Positions 20,382 to 29,153 of a stretch of 64,000 nucleotides of DNA are shown in pieces. Under the pieces are notes generated by a model. It was given only the letters and a program-made list of their open reading frames with translations, made no database searches and was not told where the DNA came from. Within the stretch, counting starts at the first letter, position 1, and every line of letters begins with the position of its first letter. Source of the stretch: Streptomyces sp. ITFR-21 (GTDB lineage Bacteria; Actinomycetota; Actinomycetes; Streptomycetales; Streptomycetaceae); the NCBI RefSeq assembly GCF_031844685.1, contig NZ_CP134605.1:5081001-5145000 (forward strand), given 5' to 3'. The translations under genes and the position numbers were made by a program.

Positions 20382-20463
20382 GCACGGGAGCGGTACGCCG
20401 GCGAGCGGGCGGCACGGCCGTGTCCCGGCCGGTCCGCACGCGGCGAGCCGGGGAGGGCGCCCG

Positions 20464-21279
20464 ATGAACGGAGCGAGCCGTGACGCGCTGGGCGCCGCCC
20501 GCGAGCAGCTCGACGCGCTGACCGACAACACCGCGGTGGACCCGGCGCGGCTCGGCGGGGAACTGGCCGCCGTCACCGCGCTGCTGCACCGCGAGGGGAC
20601 GCTGCGCCGGGCGCTGAGCGACCCGTCGAAGTCCGGCGAGGCCAAGGCCGGGCTGCTGCGGCAGCTGCTCGGCACCCAGGTCGGCGACGACGCCCTCGAC
20701 CTGCTAGCCGGCCTGGTCAGGGCCCGCTGGTCGCAGCCCCGCGACCTGGTGGACGCGGCCGAGGAGCTCGCCGACACCGCCGACCTGATCGCCGCCCAGC
20801 GCCGTGGCGTGCTGGACGACGTGGAGGACGAGCTGTTCCGGTTCGGCCGGATCCTGTCCGGCAACAGCGAGCTGCGCTCGGCGCTGGCCAACCAGGTCGC
20901 CGACGGCACCGCCAAGGCCGGACTGCTGCACTCCCTGCTGGGCGGCCGGGCCGACCCGGTCACCGAACGTCTGGTCACCAGGCTGGTCACCGCGCCGCGA
21001 GGACGTAGCCTGGAGAGCGGGATCGACGCCCTGTCCCGGCTGGCCGCCGCCCGCCGCAACCGGATGGTCGCGGAAGTGACCTCGGCGACTCCGCTGAGCG
21101 ATCAGCAGAAGCGACGGCTGGGTGCCGCGCTGGCCAGGATCTACGGTCGGCAGGTGCACCTCAACCTGGACGTGGACCCCGAAGTCCTCGGCGGGCTGCG
21201 GGTGCGCATCGGCGACGAGGTCATCAACGGCTCCATCGCCGACCGCCTCGACGAGGCGGCCCGGCGGCTGGCCGGCTGA
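20464..21279 (+). CDS. atpH: ATP synthase F1 subunit delta
   Basis: Delta links the peripheral stalk to the F1 head. The 271-residue length is the long form found in streptomycetes (E. coli delta is about 177). The C-terminal region has the conserved ATPLSDQQKRRLGAALARIYG and DPEVLGGLRVRIGDEVINGSI. The start ATG at 20464 follows GGGAGGG. A short GC hairpin (21333-21350) lies between this gene and atpA. Confidence 0.94.
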   Translation: MNGASRDALGAAREQLDALTDNTAVDPARLGGELAAVTALLHREGTLRRALSDPSKSGEAKAGLLRQLLGTQVGDDALDLLAGLVRARWSQPRDLVDAAEELADTADLIAAQRRGVLDDVEDELFRFGRILSGNSELRSALANQVADGTAKAGLLHSLLGGRADPVTERLVTRLVTAPRGRSLESGIDALSRLAAARRNRMVAEVTSATPLSDQQKRRLGAALARIYGRQVHLNLDVDPEVLGGLRVRIGDEVINGSIADRLDEAARRLAG

Positions 21280-21394
21280 CAGCCACCAACTCAACACGCA
21301 TGAAGGCGGCCCGAGCCGGGCCACCGAGTGCTCTGGGGGCAGCCCCCCAGACCCCCAGGAACTTCGGGCCCAACAAGGAGAGCAGGGAACCCAG

Positions 21395-22966
21395 ATGGCG
21401 GAGCTCACGATCCGGCCGGAGGAGATCCGGGACGCGCTGGAGACGTTTGTCCAGTCGTACCAGCCGGACGCCGCCTCGCGCGAGGAGGTCGGCACGGTCA
21501 GCGTTGCCGGAGACGGCATCGCGAAGGTCGAGGGACTGCCCTCGGCCATGGCGAACGAACTGCTGAAGTTCGAGGACGGCACCCTCGGCCTCGCCCTCAA
21601 CCTTGAGGAACGCGAGATCGGCGCCATCATCCTCGGCGAGTTCGACGGCGTCGAGGAGGGCCAGCCGGTGCGCCGCACCGGAGAGGTGCTCTCGGTGGCG
21701 GTCGGCGAGGGCTACCTCGGCCGGGTCGTGGACCCGCTGGGCACCCCGATCGACGGCCTCGGCGAGATCGAGACCGACGGCCGCCGCGCCCTCGAACTGC
21801 AGGCCCCCACGGTCATGCAGCGCAAGTCGGTGCACGAGCCGATGCAGACCGGCCTCAAGGCCGTCGACGCGATGACCCCGATCGGCCGCGGCCAGCGCCA
21901 GCTGATCATCGGCGACCGGCAGACCGGCAAGTCCGCCCTGGCGATCGACACGATCATCAACCAGCGCGACAACTGGCGCTCCGGCGACCCGAAGAAGCAG
22001 GTCCGCTGCATCTACGTCGCCATCGGCCAGAAGGGCTCCACCATCGCCGGCGTGCGCGCCGCGCTGGAGGAGGCCGGCGCACTGGAGTACACCACCATCG
22101 TCGCCGCCCCGGCGTCCGACCCGGCCGGCTTCAAGTACCTGGCGCCGTACACCGGTTCGGCCATCGGCCAGCACTGGATGTACCAGGGCAAGCACGTACT
22201 GATCGTCTTCGACGACCTGTCCAAGCAGGCCGATGCCTACCGCGCGGTGTCCCTGCTGCTGCGCCGCCCGCCGGGGCGCGAGGCGTACCCCGGCGACGTC
22301 TTCTACCTGCACTCCCGGCTGCTGGAGCGCTGCGCGAAGCTCTCCGACGAGCTGGGTGCCGGCTCGATGACCGGTCTGCCGATCGTGGAGACCAAGGCCA
22401 ACGACGTGTCGGCGTTCATCCCGACCAACGTCATCTCCATCACCGACGGCCAGTGCTTCCTGGAGTCGGACCTGTTCAACGCCGGTCAGCGCCCCGCGCT
22501 GAACGTCGGTATCTCGGTCTCCCGGGTCGGCGGCTCGGCGCAGATCAAGGCCATGAAGAGCGTCTCCGGACGGCTGCGGGTGGACCTCGCCCAGTACCGC
22601 GAGCTGGAGGCGTTCGCCGCCTTCGGCTCCGATTTGGACGCGGCCTCCAAGGCACAGCTGGAGCGCGGCCAGCGGATGGTCGAGCTGCTCAAGCAGGGCC
22701 AGTACGCGCCCTACGCGATCGAGGACCAGGTCGTCTCCATCTGGGCCGGCACCACCGGCAAGCTGGACGACGTACCGGTCGAGGACGTGCGCCGTTTCGA
22801 GCGGGAGCTGCTGGACTACCTGCACCGCGAGCACAAGTCGCTGCTCACCGCGATCGTCGAGACCGGCAAGCTGCCGGACGAGACCGTCGAGGTGCTCACC
22901 GACGCGGTGGCCGCCTTCAAGAAGCAGTTCGAGACGTCCTCCGGCGCGCTGCTGGTCGAGGGCTGA
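21395..22966 (+). CDS. atpA: ATP synthase F1 subunit alpha
   Basis: The 523-residue protein carries the non-catalytic nucleotide site, with Walker A GDRQTGKSALAID (~residue 172) and the signature PALNVGISVSRVGG. The ATG at 21395 follows AAGGAGAGCAGGG, and the protein begins AELTIRPEEIRDALE. Its stop is two bases before the atpG ATG. Confidence 0.97.
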   Translation: MAELTIRPEEIRDALETFVQSYQPDAASREEVGTVSVAGDGIAKVEGLPSAMANELLKFEDGTLGLALNLEEREIGAIILGEFDGVEEGQPVRRTGEVLSVAVGEGYLGRVVDPLGTPIDGLGEIETDGRRALELQAPTVMQRKSVHEPMQTGLKAVDAMTPIGRGQRQLIIGDRQTGKSALAIDTIINQRDNWRSGDPKKQVRCIYVAIGQKGSTIAGVRAALEEAGALEYTTIVAAPASDPAGFKYLAPYTGSAIGQHWMYQGKHVLIVFDDLSKQADAYRAVSLLLRRPPGREAYPGDVFYLHSRLLERCAKLSDELGAGSMTGLPIVETKANDVSAFIPTNVISITDGQCFLESDLFNAGQRPALNVGISVSRVGGSAQIKAMKSVSGRLRVDLAQYRELEAFAAFGSDLDAASKAQLERGQRMVELLKQGQYAPYAIEDQVVSIWAGTTGKLDDVPVEDVRRFERELLDYLHREHKSLLTAIVETGKLPDETVEVLTDAVAAFKKQFETSSGALLVEG

Positions 22967-22968
22967 TC

Positions 22969-23889
22969 ATGGGCGCACAGATTCGCGTCTACAAGCGCCG
23001 GATCAAGTCCGTCACCGCCACCAAGAAGATCACCAAGGCGATGGAGATGATCGCCGCCTCGCGCATCGTCAGGGCGCAGCGCCAGGTGGCGGCCTCCTCG
23101 CCGTACGCGGACGAGCTGACCCGCGCGGTGACGGCGGTGGCGACCGGCTCCAACACCAGGCACCCGCTGACCACCGAGACCGAGAACCCGACCCGCGCCG
23201 CGGTGCTGCTCGTCACGAGCGACCGCGGCCTGGCCGGCGGCTACTCCTCCAACGCGATCAAGGCGGCCGACCGGCTCGTCGAGCGGCTGCGCGCGGAGGG
23301 CAAGGAGGTCGAGTCGTACGTCGTGGGCCGCAAGGGCCTGGCGTACTACAGCTTCCGGGAGCGCGCGGTCGCCGAGTCCTGGACCGGCTTCAGCGACAGC
23401 CCGCAGTACGGCGACGCCAAGAAGGTCGCGGCCCCGCTCATCGAGTCGGTGCAGCGGGCGACCGCCGACGGCGGCGTGGACGAACTGCACATCGTCTTCA
23501 CCGAGTTCGTCTCGATGATGACGCAGGTGCCGGTCGCCCGGCGGCTGCTGCCGCTGTCGCTGGACGAGGCCGCCGCGACCGAGCAGGCGGAGAACCGGGG
23601 CAAGATCCTGCCGCTGTACGAGTTCGAGCCGTCCGCGGAGGGCGTACTCGACGCGCTGCTGCCGCGCTACGTCGAGAGCCGCGTCTACAACGCGCTGCTG
23701 CAGGCCGCCGCTTCCGAGCACGCGGCCCGCCGCCGGGCGATGAAGTCGGCGACCGACAACGCGGAAGACCTCATCAAGTCGCTGACGCGGCTGTCCAACG
23801 CGGCCCGACAGGCCGACATCACCCAGGAAATCAGCGAGATCGTCGGTGGCGCGAGCGCCCTCGCCGACGCGAGCGCGGGGAGTGACTGA
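22969..23889 (+). CDS. atpG: ATP synthase F1 subunit gamma
   Basis: Gamma is the rotating central shaft. The 306-residue protein shows the conserved N-terminal helix (IRVYKRRIKSVTATKKITKAMEMIAASR) and C-terminal helix (ASEHAARRRAMKSATDNAEDLI) that form the coiled coil. It lies between atpA and atpD with 2- and 5-base gaps, so it is in one transcript. Confidence 0.96.
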   Translation: MGAQIRVYKRRIKSVTATKKITKAMEMIAASRIVRAQRQVAASSPYADELTRAVTAVATGSNTRHPLTTETENPTRAAVLLVTSDRGLAGGYSSNAIKAADRLVERLRAEGKEVESYVVGRKGLAYYSFRERAVAESWTGFSDSPQYGDAKKVAAPLIESVQRATADGGVDELHIVFTEFVSMMTQVPVARRLLPLSLDEAAATEQAENRGKILPLYEFEPSAEGVLDALLPRYVESRVYNALLQAAASEHAARRRAMKSATDNAEDLIKSLTRLSNAARQADITQEISEIVGGASALADASAGSD

Positions 23890-23894
23890 CCACT

Positions 23895-25349
23895 ATGACC
23901 ACCACTGCTGAAACCGCCACCGCCACCGGGCGCGTGGCGCGGGTCATCGGCCCGGTCGTCGACGTGGAGTTCCCCGTCGACGCGATGCCGGAGATCTACA
24001 ACGCCCTGCACGTCGACATCGCCGACCAGTCGGACCTGTCCGGCGAGGGCCAGGGCGTGCGGACGCTGACCCTGGAGGTGGCCCAGCACCTCGGCGACGG
24101 CCTGGTCCGCGCCATCTCCATGCAGCCCACCGACGGCCTGGTCCGCCAGGCCCCGGTGACCGACACCGGCGACGGCATCACGGTGCCGGTCGGCGACGTC
24201 ACCAAGGGCCGCGTCTTCAACACCCTCGGCAAGATCCTCAACGAGCCGGAGGCCGAGTCCGAGGTCACCGAGCGCTGGCCGATCCACCGCAAGGCCCCGG
24301 CCTTCGACCAGCTCGAGTCCAAGACCGAGATGTTCGAGACCGGCCTGAAGGTCGTCGACCTGCTGACCCCGTACGTCAAGGGCGGCAAGATCGGCCTGTT
24401 CGGCGGCGCGGGCGTCGGCAAGACCGTGCTCATCCAGGAAATGATCATGCGGGTCGCCAAGCTGCACGAGGGCGTCTCGGTGTTCGCCGGCGTCGGCGAG
24501 CGCACCCGCGAGGGCAACGACCTGATCGCCGAGATGGCCGAGTCCGGCGTACTGCCGCAGACCGCGCTGGTCTTCGGCCAGATGGACGAGCCGCCGGGCA
24601 CCCGGCTGCGGGTCGCGCTGGCCGGGCTGACCATGGCGGAGTACTTCCGCGACGTGCAGAACCAGGACGTGCTGTTCTTCATCGACAACATCTTCCGGTT
24701 CACCCAGGCCGGCTCCGAGGTCTCCACGCTGCTCGGCCGGATGCCGTCCGCGGTGGGGTACCAGCCGAACCTGGCCGACGAGATGGGTCAGCTGCAGGAG
24801 CGGATCACCTCCACCCGCGGCCACTCCATCACCTCGATGCAGGCGATCTACGTCCCCGCGGACGACCTGACCGACCCGGCCCCGGCGACCACCTTCGCGC
24901 ACCTCGACGCGACGACGGTGCTCTCCCGGCCGATCTCGGAGAAGGGCATCTACCCCGCGGTGGACCCGCTGGACTCCACCTCCCGGATCCTGGACCCGCG
25001 CTACATCGCGCAGGACCACTACGACTGCGCGATGCGGGTCAAGGGCATCCTGCAGAAGTACAAGGACCTCCAGGACATCATCTCGATCCTCGGCATCGAC
25101 GAACTGGGCGAGGAGGACAAGCTCACCGTCTTCCGGGCCCGCCGGATCGAGCGCTTCCTGTCGCAGAACACCCACGCGGCCAAGCAGTTCACCGGTGTCG
25201 ACGGCTCGGACGTGTCGCTGGACGAGTCGGTCGCGGCGTTCAACGCGATCGCCGACGGTGAGTACGACCACTTCCCCGAGCAGGCGTTCTTCATGTGCGG
25301 CGGCCTGGACGACCTCAAGGCCAATGCCGCCAGGCTCGGCGTCAACTGA
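23895..25349 (+). CDS. atpD: ATP synthase F1 subunit beta
   Basis: The catalytic subunit. The 484-residue protein has Walker A GGAGVGKTVLI (~residue 170), the catalytic glutamate region GERTREGNDL, Walker B DVLFFIDNIFRF and PSAVGYQPNLA. The ATG at 23895 is five bases after the atpG stop. The message then meets a strong hairpin before atpC. Confidence 0.97.
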   Translation: MTTTAETATATGRVARVIGPVVDVEFPVDAMPEIYNALHVDIADQSDLSGEGQGVRTLTLEVAQHLGDGLVRAISMQPTDGLVRQAPVTDTGDGITVPVGDVTKGRVFNTLGKILNEPEAESEVTERWPIHRKAPAFDQLESKTEMFETGLKVVDLLTPYVKGGKIGLFGGAGVGKTVLIQEMIMRVAKLHEGVSVFAGVGERTREGNDLIAEMAESGVLPQTALVFGQMDEPPGTRLRVALAGLTMAEYFRDVQNQDVLFFIDNIFRFTQAGSEVSTLLGRMPSAVGYQPNLADEMGQLQERITSTRGHSITSMQAIYVPADDLTDPAPATTFAHLDATTVLSRPISEKGIYPAVDPLDSTSRILDPRYIAQDHYDCAMRVKGILQKYKDLQDIISILGIDELGEEDKLTVFRARRIERFLSQNTHAAKQFTGVDGSDVSLDESVAAFNAIADGEYDHFPEQAFFMCGGLDDLKANAARLGVN

Positions 25350-25434
25350 CGGCCCGCCGGCCGCCCCACGGCTGACCGTCGGCCGGCTGACCGGCGGGCG
25401 GCCGTCGGGCGACCCGGAGCGCCGGCGCACGTGA

Positions 25435-25475
25435 GAGGGGGGCGGCCCGCCTGAACCCAGGTGACCGCCCCCCTC
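25435..25475 (+). terminator. Strong GC hairpin between atpD and atpC
   Basis: Arms GAGGGGGGCGG (25435-25445) and CCGCCCCCCTC (25465-25475) are perfect 11-base complements with a 19-base loop. A pyrimidine-rich segment (ctattctttgtcct) follows. It stands inside the 192-base atpD-atpC gap, so it could attenuate atpC or protect the upstream mRNA. Confidence 0.6.
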
Positions 25476-25541
25476 GCGCACCCCCTATTCTTTGTCCTAC
25501 GCACCCGCCGCAGGCGGTGGGTGCCGACCCGAGGAGCCGTC

Positions 25542-25922
25542 TTGGCCGATCTTCACGTCGAGCTGGTGGCCGCGGACCGCAGTGTCTGGTCCGGCGAGGC
25601 CACCCTGGTCATCGCCCGCACCACGTCGGGTGACATCGGTATCATGCCGGGGCACGAGCCGCTGCTCGGCGTGCTCGAGTCCGGCCCGGTGACCATCCGC
25701 ACCACCGGAGAGGGCGGCGGCACCGTGGTGGCCGCCGTGCACGGCGGGTTCATCTCGTTCTCCGACAACAAGCTCTCGGTGCTCGCCGAGATCGCCGAAC
25801 TGGCCGACGAGATCGACGTGGCCCGAGCCGAGCGGGCGCTGGAGCGGTCCACGTCCGAGGCCGACGCTGCGGCCGAGCGCCGCGCCGAGGTCCGGCTGGC
25901 CGCGGCGGCGGGCGCGCACTGA
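25542..25922 (+). CDS. atpC: ATP synthase F1 subunit epsilon
   Basis: The 126-residue protein begins ADLHVELVAADRSVWSGEATLV, the beta-sandwich domain of epsilon, with the conserved GDIGIMPGHEPLLG, and ends in a short helical pair. The start is a TTG at 25542 preceded by GAGGAGC; longer in-frame starts upstream run back towards the hairpin and lack a ribosome site. A weak TTG start plus the upstream hairpin could both lower epsilon output. Confidence 0.93.
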   Translation: MADLHVELVAADRSVWSGEATLVIARTTSGDIGIMPGHEPLLGVLESGPVTIRTTGEGGGTVVAAVHGGFISFSDNKLSVLAEIAELADEIDVARAERALERSTSEADAAAERRAEVRLAAAAGAH

Positions 25923-26067
25923 ACGCGGCGCCGGCCGGATCCGTACCGGCATACGGATCACCCCGGCCCCGTAGGCCACGCAGACCGCACTGAGCACGCG
26001 GAGCACACCACGCAGTACCCCGCACGGCCGACGCACCCAGCGCCGGCCATGACCGCAGGACCACGGC

Positions 26068-26099
26068 GCCGCGGACTGCCCCGACGGGCGGTCCGCGGC
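26068..26099 (+). terminator. Hairpin after the atp operon
   Basis: Arms GCCGCGGAC (26068-26076) and GTCCGCGGC (26091-26099) pair perfectly, continued by GCCC/GGGC inside with a CGAC tetraloop. It lies 145 bases after atpC and before the DUF2550 gene, a likely operon end. Confidence 0.55.
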
Positions 26100-26143
26100 T
26101 CCGGCACAGCAAGGGCGGCAACCATTCCCAGGCGAGGAGGTCG

Positions 26144-26608
26144 GTGGACGTGATCCTCGCTTTCGAGGTGGGCTTGTCGGTCATCGCGGCGGGGCTGCTG
26201 GGGCTCTTCGTCTTCGGGCTCCGCCGGCGGCTCATCCAGCGGCCGGGCGGCACCTTCGACTGCAGCCTGCGGATCGCCCCGGCCGAGGACGCCGAGGCGG
26301 TCGCCGGCTCCGGCGGCAAGGGGTGGGTCTACGGGGTCGCCCGGTACAGCGCCGACCAAGTGGAGTGGTTCCGGGTCTTCTCCTACGCCCCCAGGCCGCG
26401 CCGGGTGCTGGACCGCCCGGCGATCGAGGTGCTCGGCCGGCGCGCCCCGCAGGGCTCGGAGGAACTGGCGCTGCTCTCCGACGCGGTGGTGCTGAGCTGT
26501 GTGCACCGGGGGACCCGGCTGGAGCTGGCGATGAGCGACGACGCGCTGACCGGCTTCCTCGCGTGGCTGGAGGCGGCGCCGCCCGGCCAGCGGGTCAACG
26601 TGGCCTGA
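26144..26608 (+). CDS. DUF2550 domain membrane protein
   Basis: The 154-residue protein has an N-terminal membrane helix (about residues 5-26, FEVGLSVIAAGLLGLFVFGL), a basic patch (RRRLIQR), and a soluble domain starting GGTFDCSLR with the conserved WVYGVARYSADQVEWFRVFS. This fits the DUF2550 family found after atpC in actinobacteria. No enzymatic motif is visible and the function is unknown. The GTG at 26144 follows GAGGAGG. Confidence 0.85.
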   Translation: MDVILAFEVGLSVIAAGLLGLFVFGLRRRLIQRPGGTFDCSLRIAPAEDAEAVAGSGGKGWVYGVARYSADQVEWFRVFSYAPRPRRVLDRPAIEVLGRRAPQGSEELALLSDAVVLSCVHRGTRLELAMSDDALTGFLAWLEAAPPGQRVNVA

Positions 26609-26630
26609 GCGCCTGAGCGCCTGAGCGCCT
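26603..26630. repeat. 8-bp tandem repeat over the DUF2550 stop codon
   Basis: GCCTGAGC is repeated three and a half times, so the stop codon (TGA at 26606-26608) is re-created in each unit. It is probably a slippage product. Confidence 0.8.
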
Positions 26631-26758
26631 ACAGGCCAGCGGGTCGGGCCGTCGTGCTGGGACCGGGAGCCGACGGGCGGCGTGGTCGGCCCCCGGCCGT
26701 GTGGGGGGATGGGCTCCGCCCGGCGTCGCGGACCGCTCACCCGGGTGTTCTCCAGTCG

Positions 26759-26800
26759 AGCGTAGAAAGGTCTGGACCACTGGTCAAGAGGTCTGGACCA
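26759..26800 (-). promoter_or_regulatory. Orphan chitinase-type promoter with two 12-bp direct repeats
   Basis: Read on the minus strand, TGGTCCAGACCT occurs twice (26800-26789 and 26779-26768), 21 bases apart. This is the 12-bp direct repeat known from Streptomyces chitinase promoters. Between and beyond the repeats, a -35 TTGACC (26787-26782) and -10 TACGCT (26764-26759) are separated by exactly 17 bases. The promoter points left towards the 3' end of the DUF2550 gene, and no chitinase reading frame follows. In S. coelicolor I recall chitinase C (SCO5376) between the equivalent neighbours, so this looks like the leftover promoter of a deleted gene. Confidence 0.7.
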
Positions 26801-26821
26801 CATGGCCGGGACCGGTGGGGC

Positions 26822-27394
26822 TCAGCGGTTCTCGCCCGGCACCCACAGGATGTCGCCGCGCTCCTTGTTCGCCGTCCGGGCCAGGATGAACAGCAGGTCC
26901 GACAGCCGGTTGAGGTAAGTGGCCGTCAGGGGGTTCATGACGGCGGCGTGTTCGGCCAGCGCGGCCCAGGTGGAGCGCTCCGCCCGGCGGACGATCGTGC
27001 ACGCCTGGTGGAGCAGCGCCGCGCCGGGCGTGCCGCCGGGCAGGATGAAGCTGTGCAGCTTGTCCAGGTCGGCCAGGAAGCGGTCGCAGTCCGCCTCCAA
27101 CCGGTCGATGTAGGACTGCTCGACCCGCAGCGGCGGGTATCGGGGGTCCTGGACGACCGGCGTGGCGAGGTCGGCGCCCACGTCGAAGAGGTCGTTCTGC
27201 ACCCGGACCACGACGGCGGCCACCTCGGGCGGCAGCGCGCCCAGCGCCAGGGCGACGCCCAGCGCCGCGTTCGCCTCGTTGGCGTCGGCGTAGGCGGCGA
27301 TCCGCGGGTCGGTCTTGGCGGTGCGGCTCATGTCGCCCAGCGCGGTCGTGCCGTCGTCGCCGGTGCGGGTGTAGATGCGGGTGAGGTTGACCAT
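26822..27394 (-). CDS. Cob(I)alamin adenosyltransferase (PduO type)
   Basis: This enzyme transfers the adenosyl group of ATP to cob(I)alamin, making coenzyme B12. The 190-residue protein has the PduO-type ATP-binding N-terminus RIYTRTGDDGTTALGD, the central ADANEANAALG, the conserved VRRAERSTWAAL arginine/glutamate motif, and the end YLNRLSDLLFILAR. The ATG at 27394 is where family similarity begins. The product would serve methylmalonyl-CoA mutase, in line with the epimerase and probable meaB genes at the right end of the window. Confidence 0.93.
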   Translation of the reverse strand: MVNLTRIYTRTGDDGTTALGDMSRTAKTDPRIAAYADANEANAALGVALALGALPPEVAAVVVRVQNDLFDVGADLATPVVQDPRYPPLRVEQSYIDRLEADCDRFLADLDKLHSFILPGGTPGAALLHQACTIVRRAERSTWAALAEHAAVMNPLTATYLNRLSDLLFILARTANKERGDILWVPGENR

Positions 27395-27622
27395 GCCGTC
27401 GAGCGTAGGGCCTGCCGGCCGGGATCGTCCCGGACCGAGCCGCACGTACCCCGCCCGTTGCCCGGACGCGGTGGCGCGTGGTCCGCGCGCGGCCCGGACG
27501 CGGCCCGCGGCGGCCCAACTGTGCGACCAACGACACACGGTGACGCTGCCGACAACCTGTCGCGCCGGGCGGCGGACCGAGGTTAGGGTCCGGCCATACC
27601 CCGACGGAGAGGTGTGTGGACC

Positions 27623-28471
27623 GTGGCGAAGAAGCTCGCTGTCATCGGAGCCGGACTGATGGGCTCGGGCATCGCGCAGGTGGCGGCCCAGGCCGGCTAC
27701 GAGGTGACCCTGCGGGACGTCACGGACGAAGCGCTCGCCCGCGGCAGGGACGCGGTCCGCTCCTCCTACGAGAGGTTCACCGCCAAGGGCAGGCTGACCG
27801 CCGAGGACGCCGAGGCCGCGCTGGCCCGGATCACCACCACCACCGACCTGGACGCGGCGGCCGACGCCGACCTGGTGGTGGAGGCGGTCTTCGAGCGGAT
27901 CGAGGTCAAGCGGGAGATCTTCCGCGACCTGGACCGGATCGTCGGCGACGACACCGTGCTGGCCTCCAACACCTCGGCCATCCCGATCACCGCGATCGCC
28001 GCGGCCACCGGACGCCCCGAACGCGTCGTCGGCACCCACTTCTTCTCGCCGGTCCCGATGATGCCGCTGTGCGAACTCGTCCGCGGCCACAAGACCGACG
28101 ACGAGACGCTCGCCCGCGCCCGGGAGTTCGCCGAGGGCGTCGGCAAGACCTGCGTCGTCGTCAACCGCGACGTGGCCGGCTTCGTCACCACCCGGCTGAT
28201 CTCCGCGCTGGTGGTGGAGGCGGTCAAGCTCTACGAGTCCGGCGTCGCCTCGGCCGAGGACATCGACACCGCCTGCCGGCTGGGCTTCGGCCACGCCATG
28301 GGCCCGCTCGCCACCGCCGACCTGACAGGCGTGGACATCCTGCTGCACGCCGCGGCGAACATCTACACCGAGTCCCAGGACGGGAAGTTCGCCCCGCCGG
28401 AGCTCATGCGGCGGATGGTTGACGCGGGGGACCTCGGCCGCAAGAGCGGCCAGGGCTTCTACACCTACTGA
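27623..28471 (+). CDS. 3-hydroxybutyryl-CoA dehydrogenase
   Basis: An NAD(P)-dependent oxidoreductase interconverting 3-hydroxybutyryl-CoA and acetoacetyl-CoA. The ~282-residue protein has the Rossmann motif VIGAGLMGSGIAQVA at its N-terminus, the catalytic histidine in VGTHFFSPVPMMPLCELV, and the C-terminal helical domain with GFGHAMGPLATADLTGVD. GTG 27623 is 10 bases after GGAGAGG and is preferred; GTG 27614 in the same frame is only one base away. Together with the thiolase at 62668 it could act in the acetoacetyl-CoA/crotonyl-CoA route to ethylmalonyl-CoA, which is inference. Confidence 0.92.
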   Translation: MAKKLAVIGAGLMGSGIAQVAAQAGYEVTLRDVTDEALARGRDAVRSSYERFTAKGRLTAEDAEAALARITTTTDLDAAADADLVVEAVFERIEVKREIFRDLDRIVGDDTVLASNTSAIPITAIAAATGRPERVVGTHFFSPVPMMPLCELVRGHKTDDETLARAREFAEGVGKTCVVVNRDVAGFVTTRLISALVVEAVKLYESGVASAEDIDTACRLGFGHAMGPLATADLTGVDILLHAAANIYTESQDGKFAPPELMRRMVDAGDLGRKSGQGFYTY

Positions 28472-28502
28472 CCGCCCCGCCCGGTTCCTGAACGGACCCA
28501 TC

Positions 28503-28526
28503 GAATTCACTCCAAAGAGTGAATTC
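28503..28526. promoter_or_regulatory. Perfect 24-bp palindrome upstream of the STAS gene
   Basis: Arms GAATTCACTC (28503-28512) and GAGTGAATTC (28517-28526) are perfect 10-base complements around CAAA. The AT-rich arms stand out in this genome. It lies 31 bases after the dehydrogenase stop and 108 before the STAS start. It could be an operator for the STAS gene or a terminator of the upstream gene. No U tract follows, so an operator is slightly favoured. Confidence 0.55.
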
Positions 28527-28634
28527 AGCAGCGGTTCACGCACAGACGGCCACTCCTCTTTGCGACGGGCCGTCAGGTGTGTGAAGACATAGGGACCGGC
28601 CACAGGCCATGCCAGCGCTTCGGGGAGATTGACT

Positions 28635-28934
28635 ATGCACATCAGGGGCGACCACGCCCGGCTGGTCGTCGGAGGCCGCCTCGACGTGGTCAGCGCGGCG
28701 GACGCCCGCGCGGCCCTGCACACCGCGGTCGACTCCGGCCGCGGCGACCTGGTGCTCGACCTGACCGAACTCGACTCCTGGGACGCCACCGGCCTCGGCG
28801 TGATCATGGGCGCCCACCGCCGGGCCGGCCGGGCCAACCGGCGGCTGGTGCTGCGTGGCGTGCCGCCGCAGATGCAGCGGCTGCTGGTCGCGACCCGGCT
28901 GCACCGTATTCTCGCGATCGAGGCCGAAAGGTGA
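28635..28934 (+). CDS. STAS-domain anti-sigma factor antagonist-like protein
   Basis: The 99-residue protein is a single STAS domain of the SpoIIAA/BldG type: it binds an anti-sigma kinase, and phosphorylation of a Ser/Thr controls release. The region LDLTELDSWDATGLGVIMGAHRRA corresponds to the phosphorylation loop, with threonine in DATGLG where many homologues have serine. The ATG at 28635 lies 7 bases after GGGGAG. The AbaA-like ATPase at 34148-34765 is of the kinase class that could pair with it, but no direct link is shown. Confidence 0.88.
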   Translation: MHIRGDHARLVVGGRLDVVSAADARAALHTAVDSGRGDLVLDLTELDSWDATGLGVIMGAHRRAGRANRRLVLRGVPPQMQRLLVATRLHRILAIEAER

Positions 28935-29153
28935 CGTTCGGCACGTAACGGGAGCAGCTGGGTCCCGGGCCTTCTTGGATGCGGCGCGAACCTTTAGAGT
29001 TTGCCCATCAATGGCCATGAGGCGTGCACCCCGTACGCCGTACCAGGGGTATCCCGCCGGGACCCGGCGCCGCCGCCGCGAGCGCACGGCAGGCGCGGTG
29101 TCGTACCGGTCCGGGGATGTCCCCACACGTCACGCACCCGGGGGGCGTAGGAC

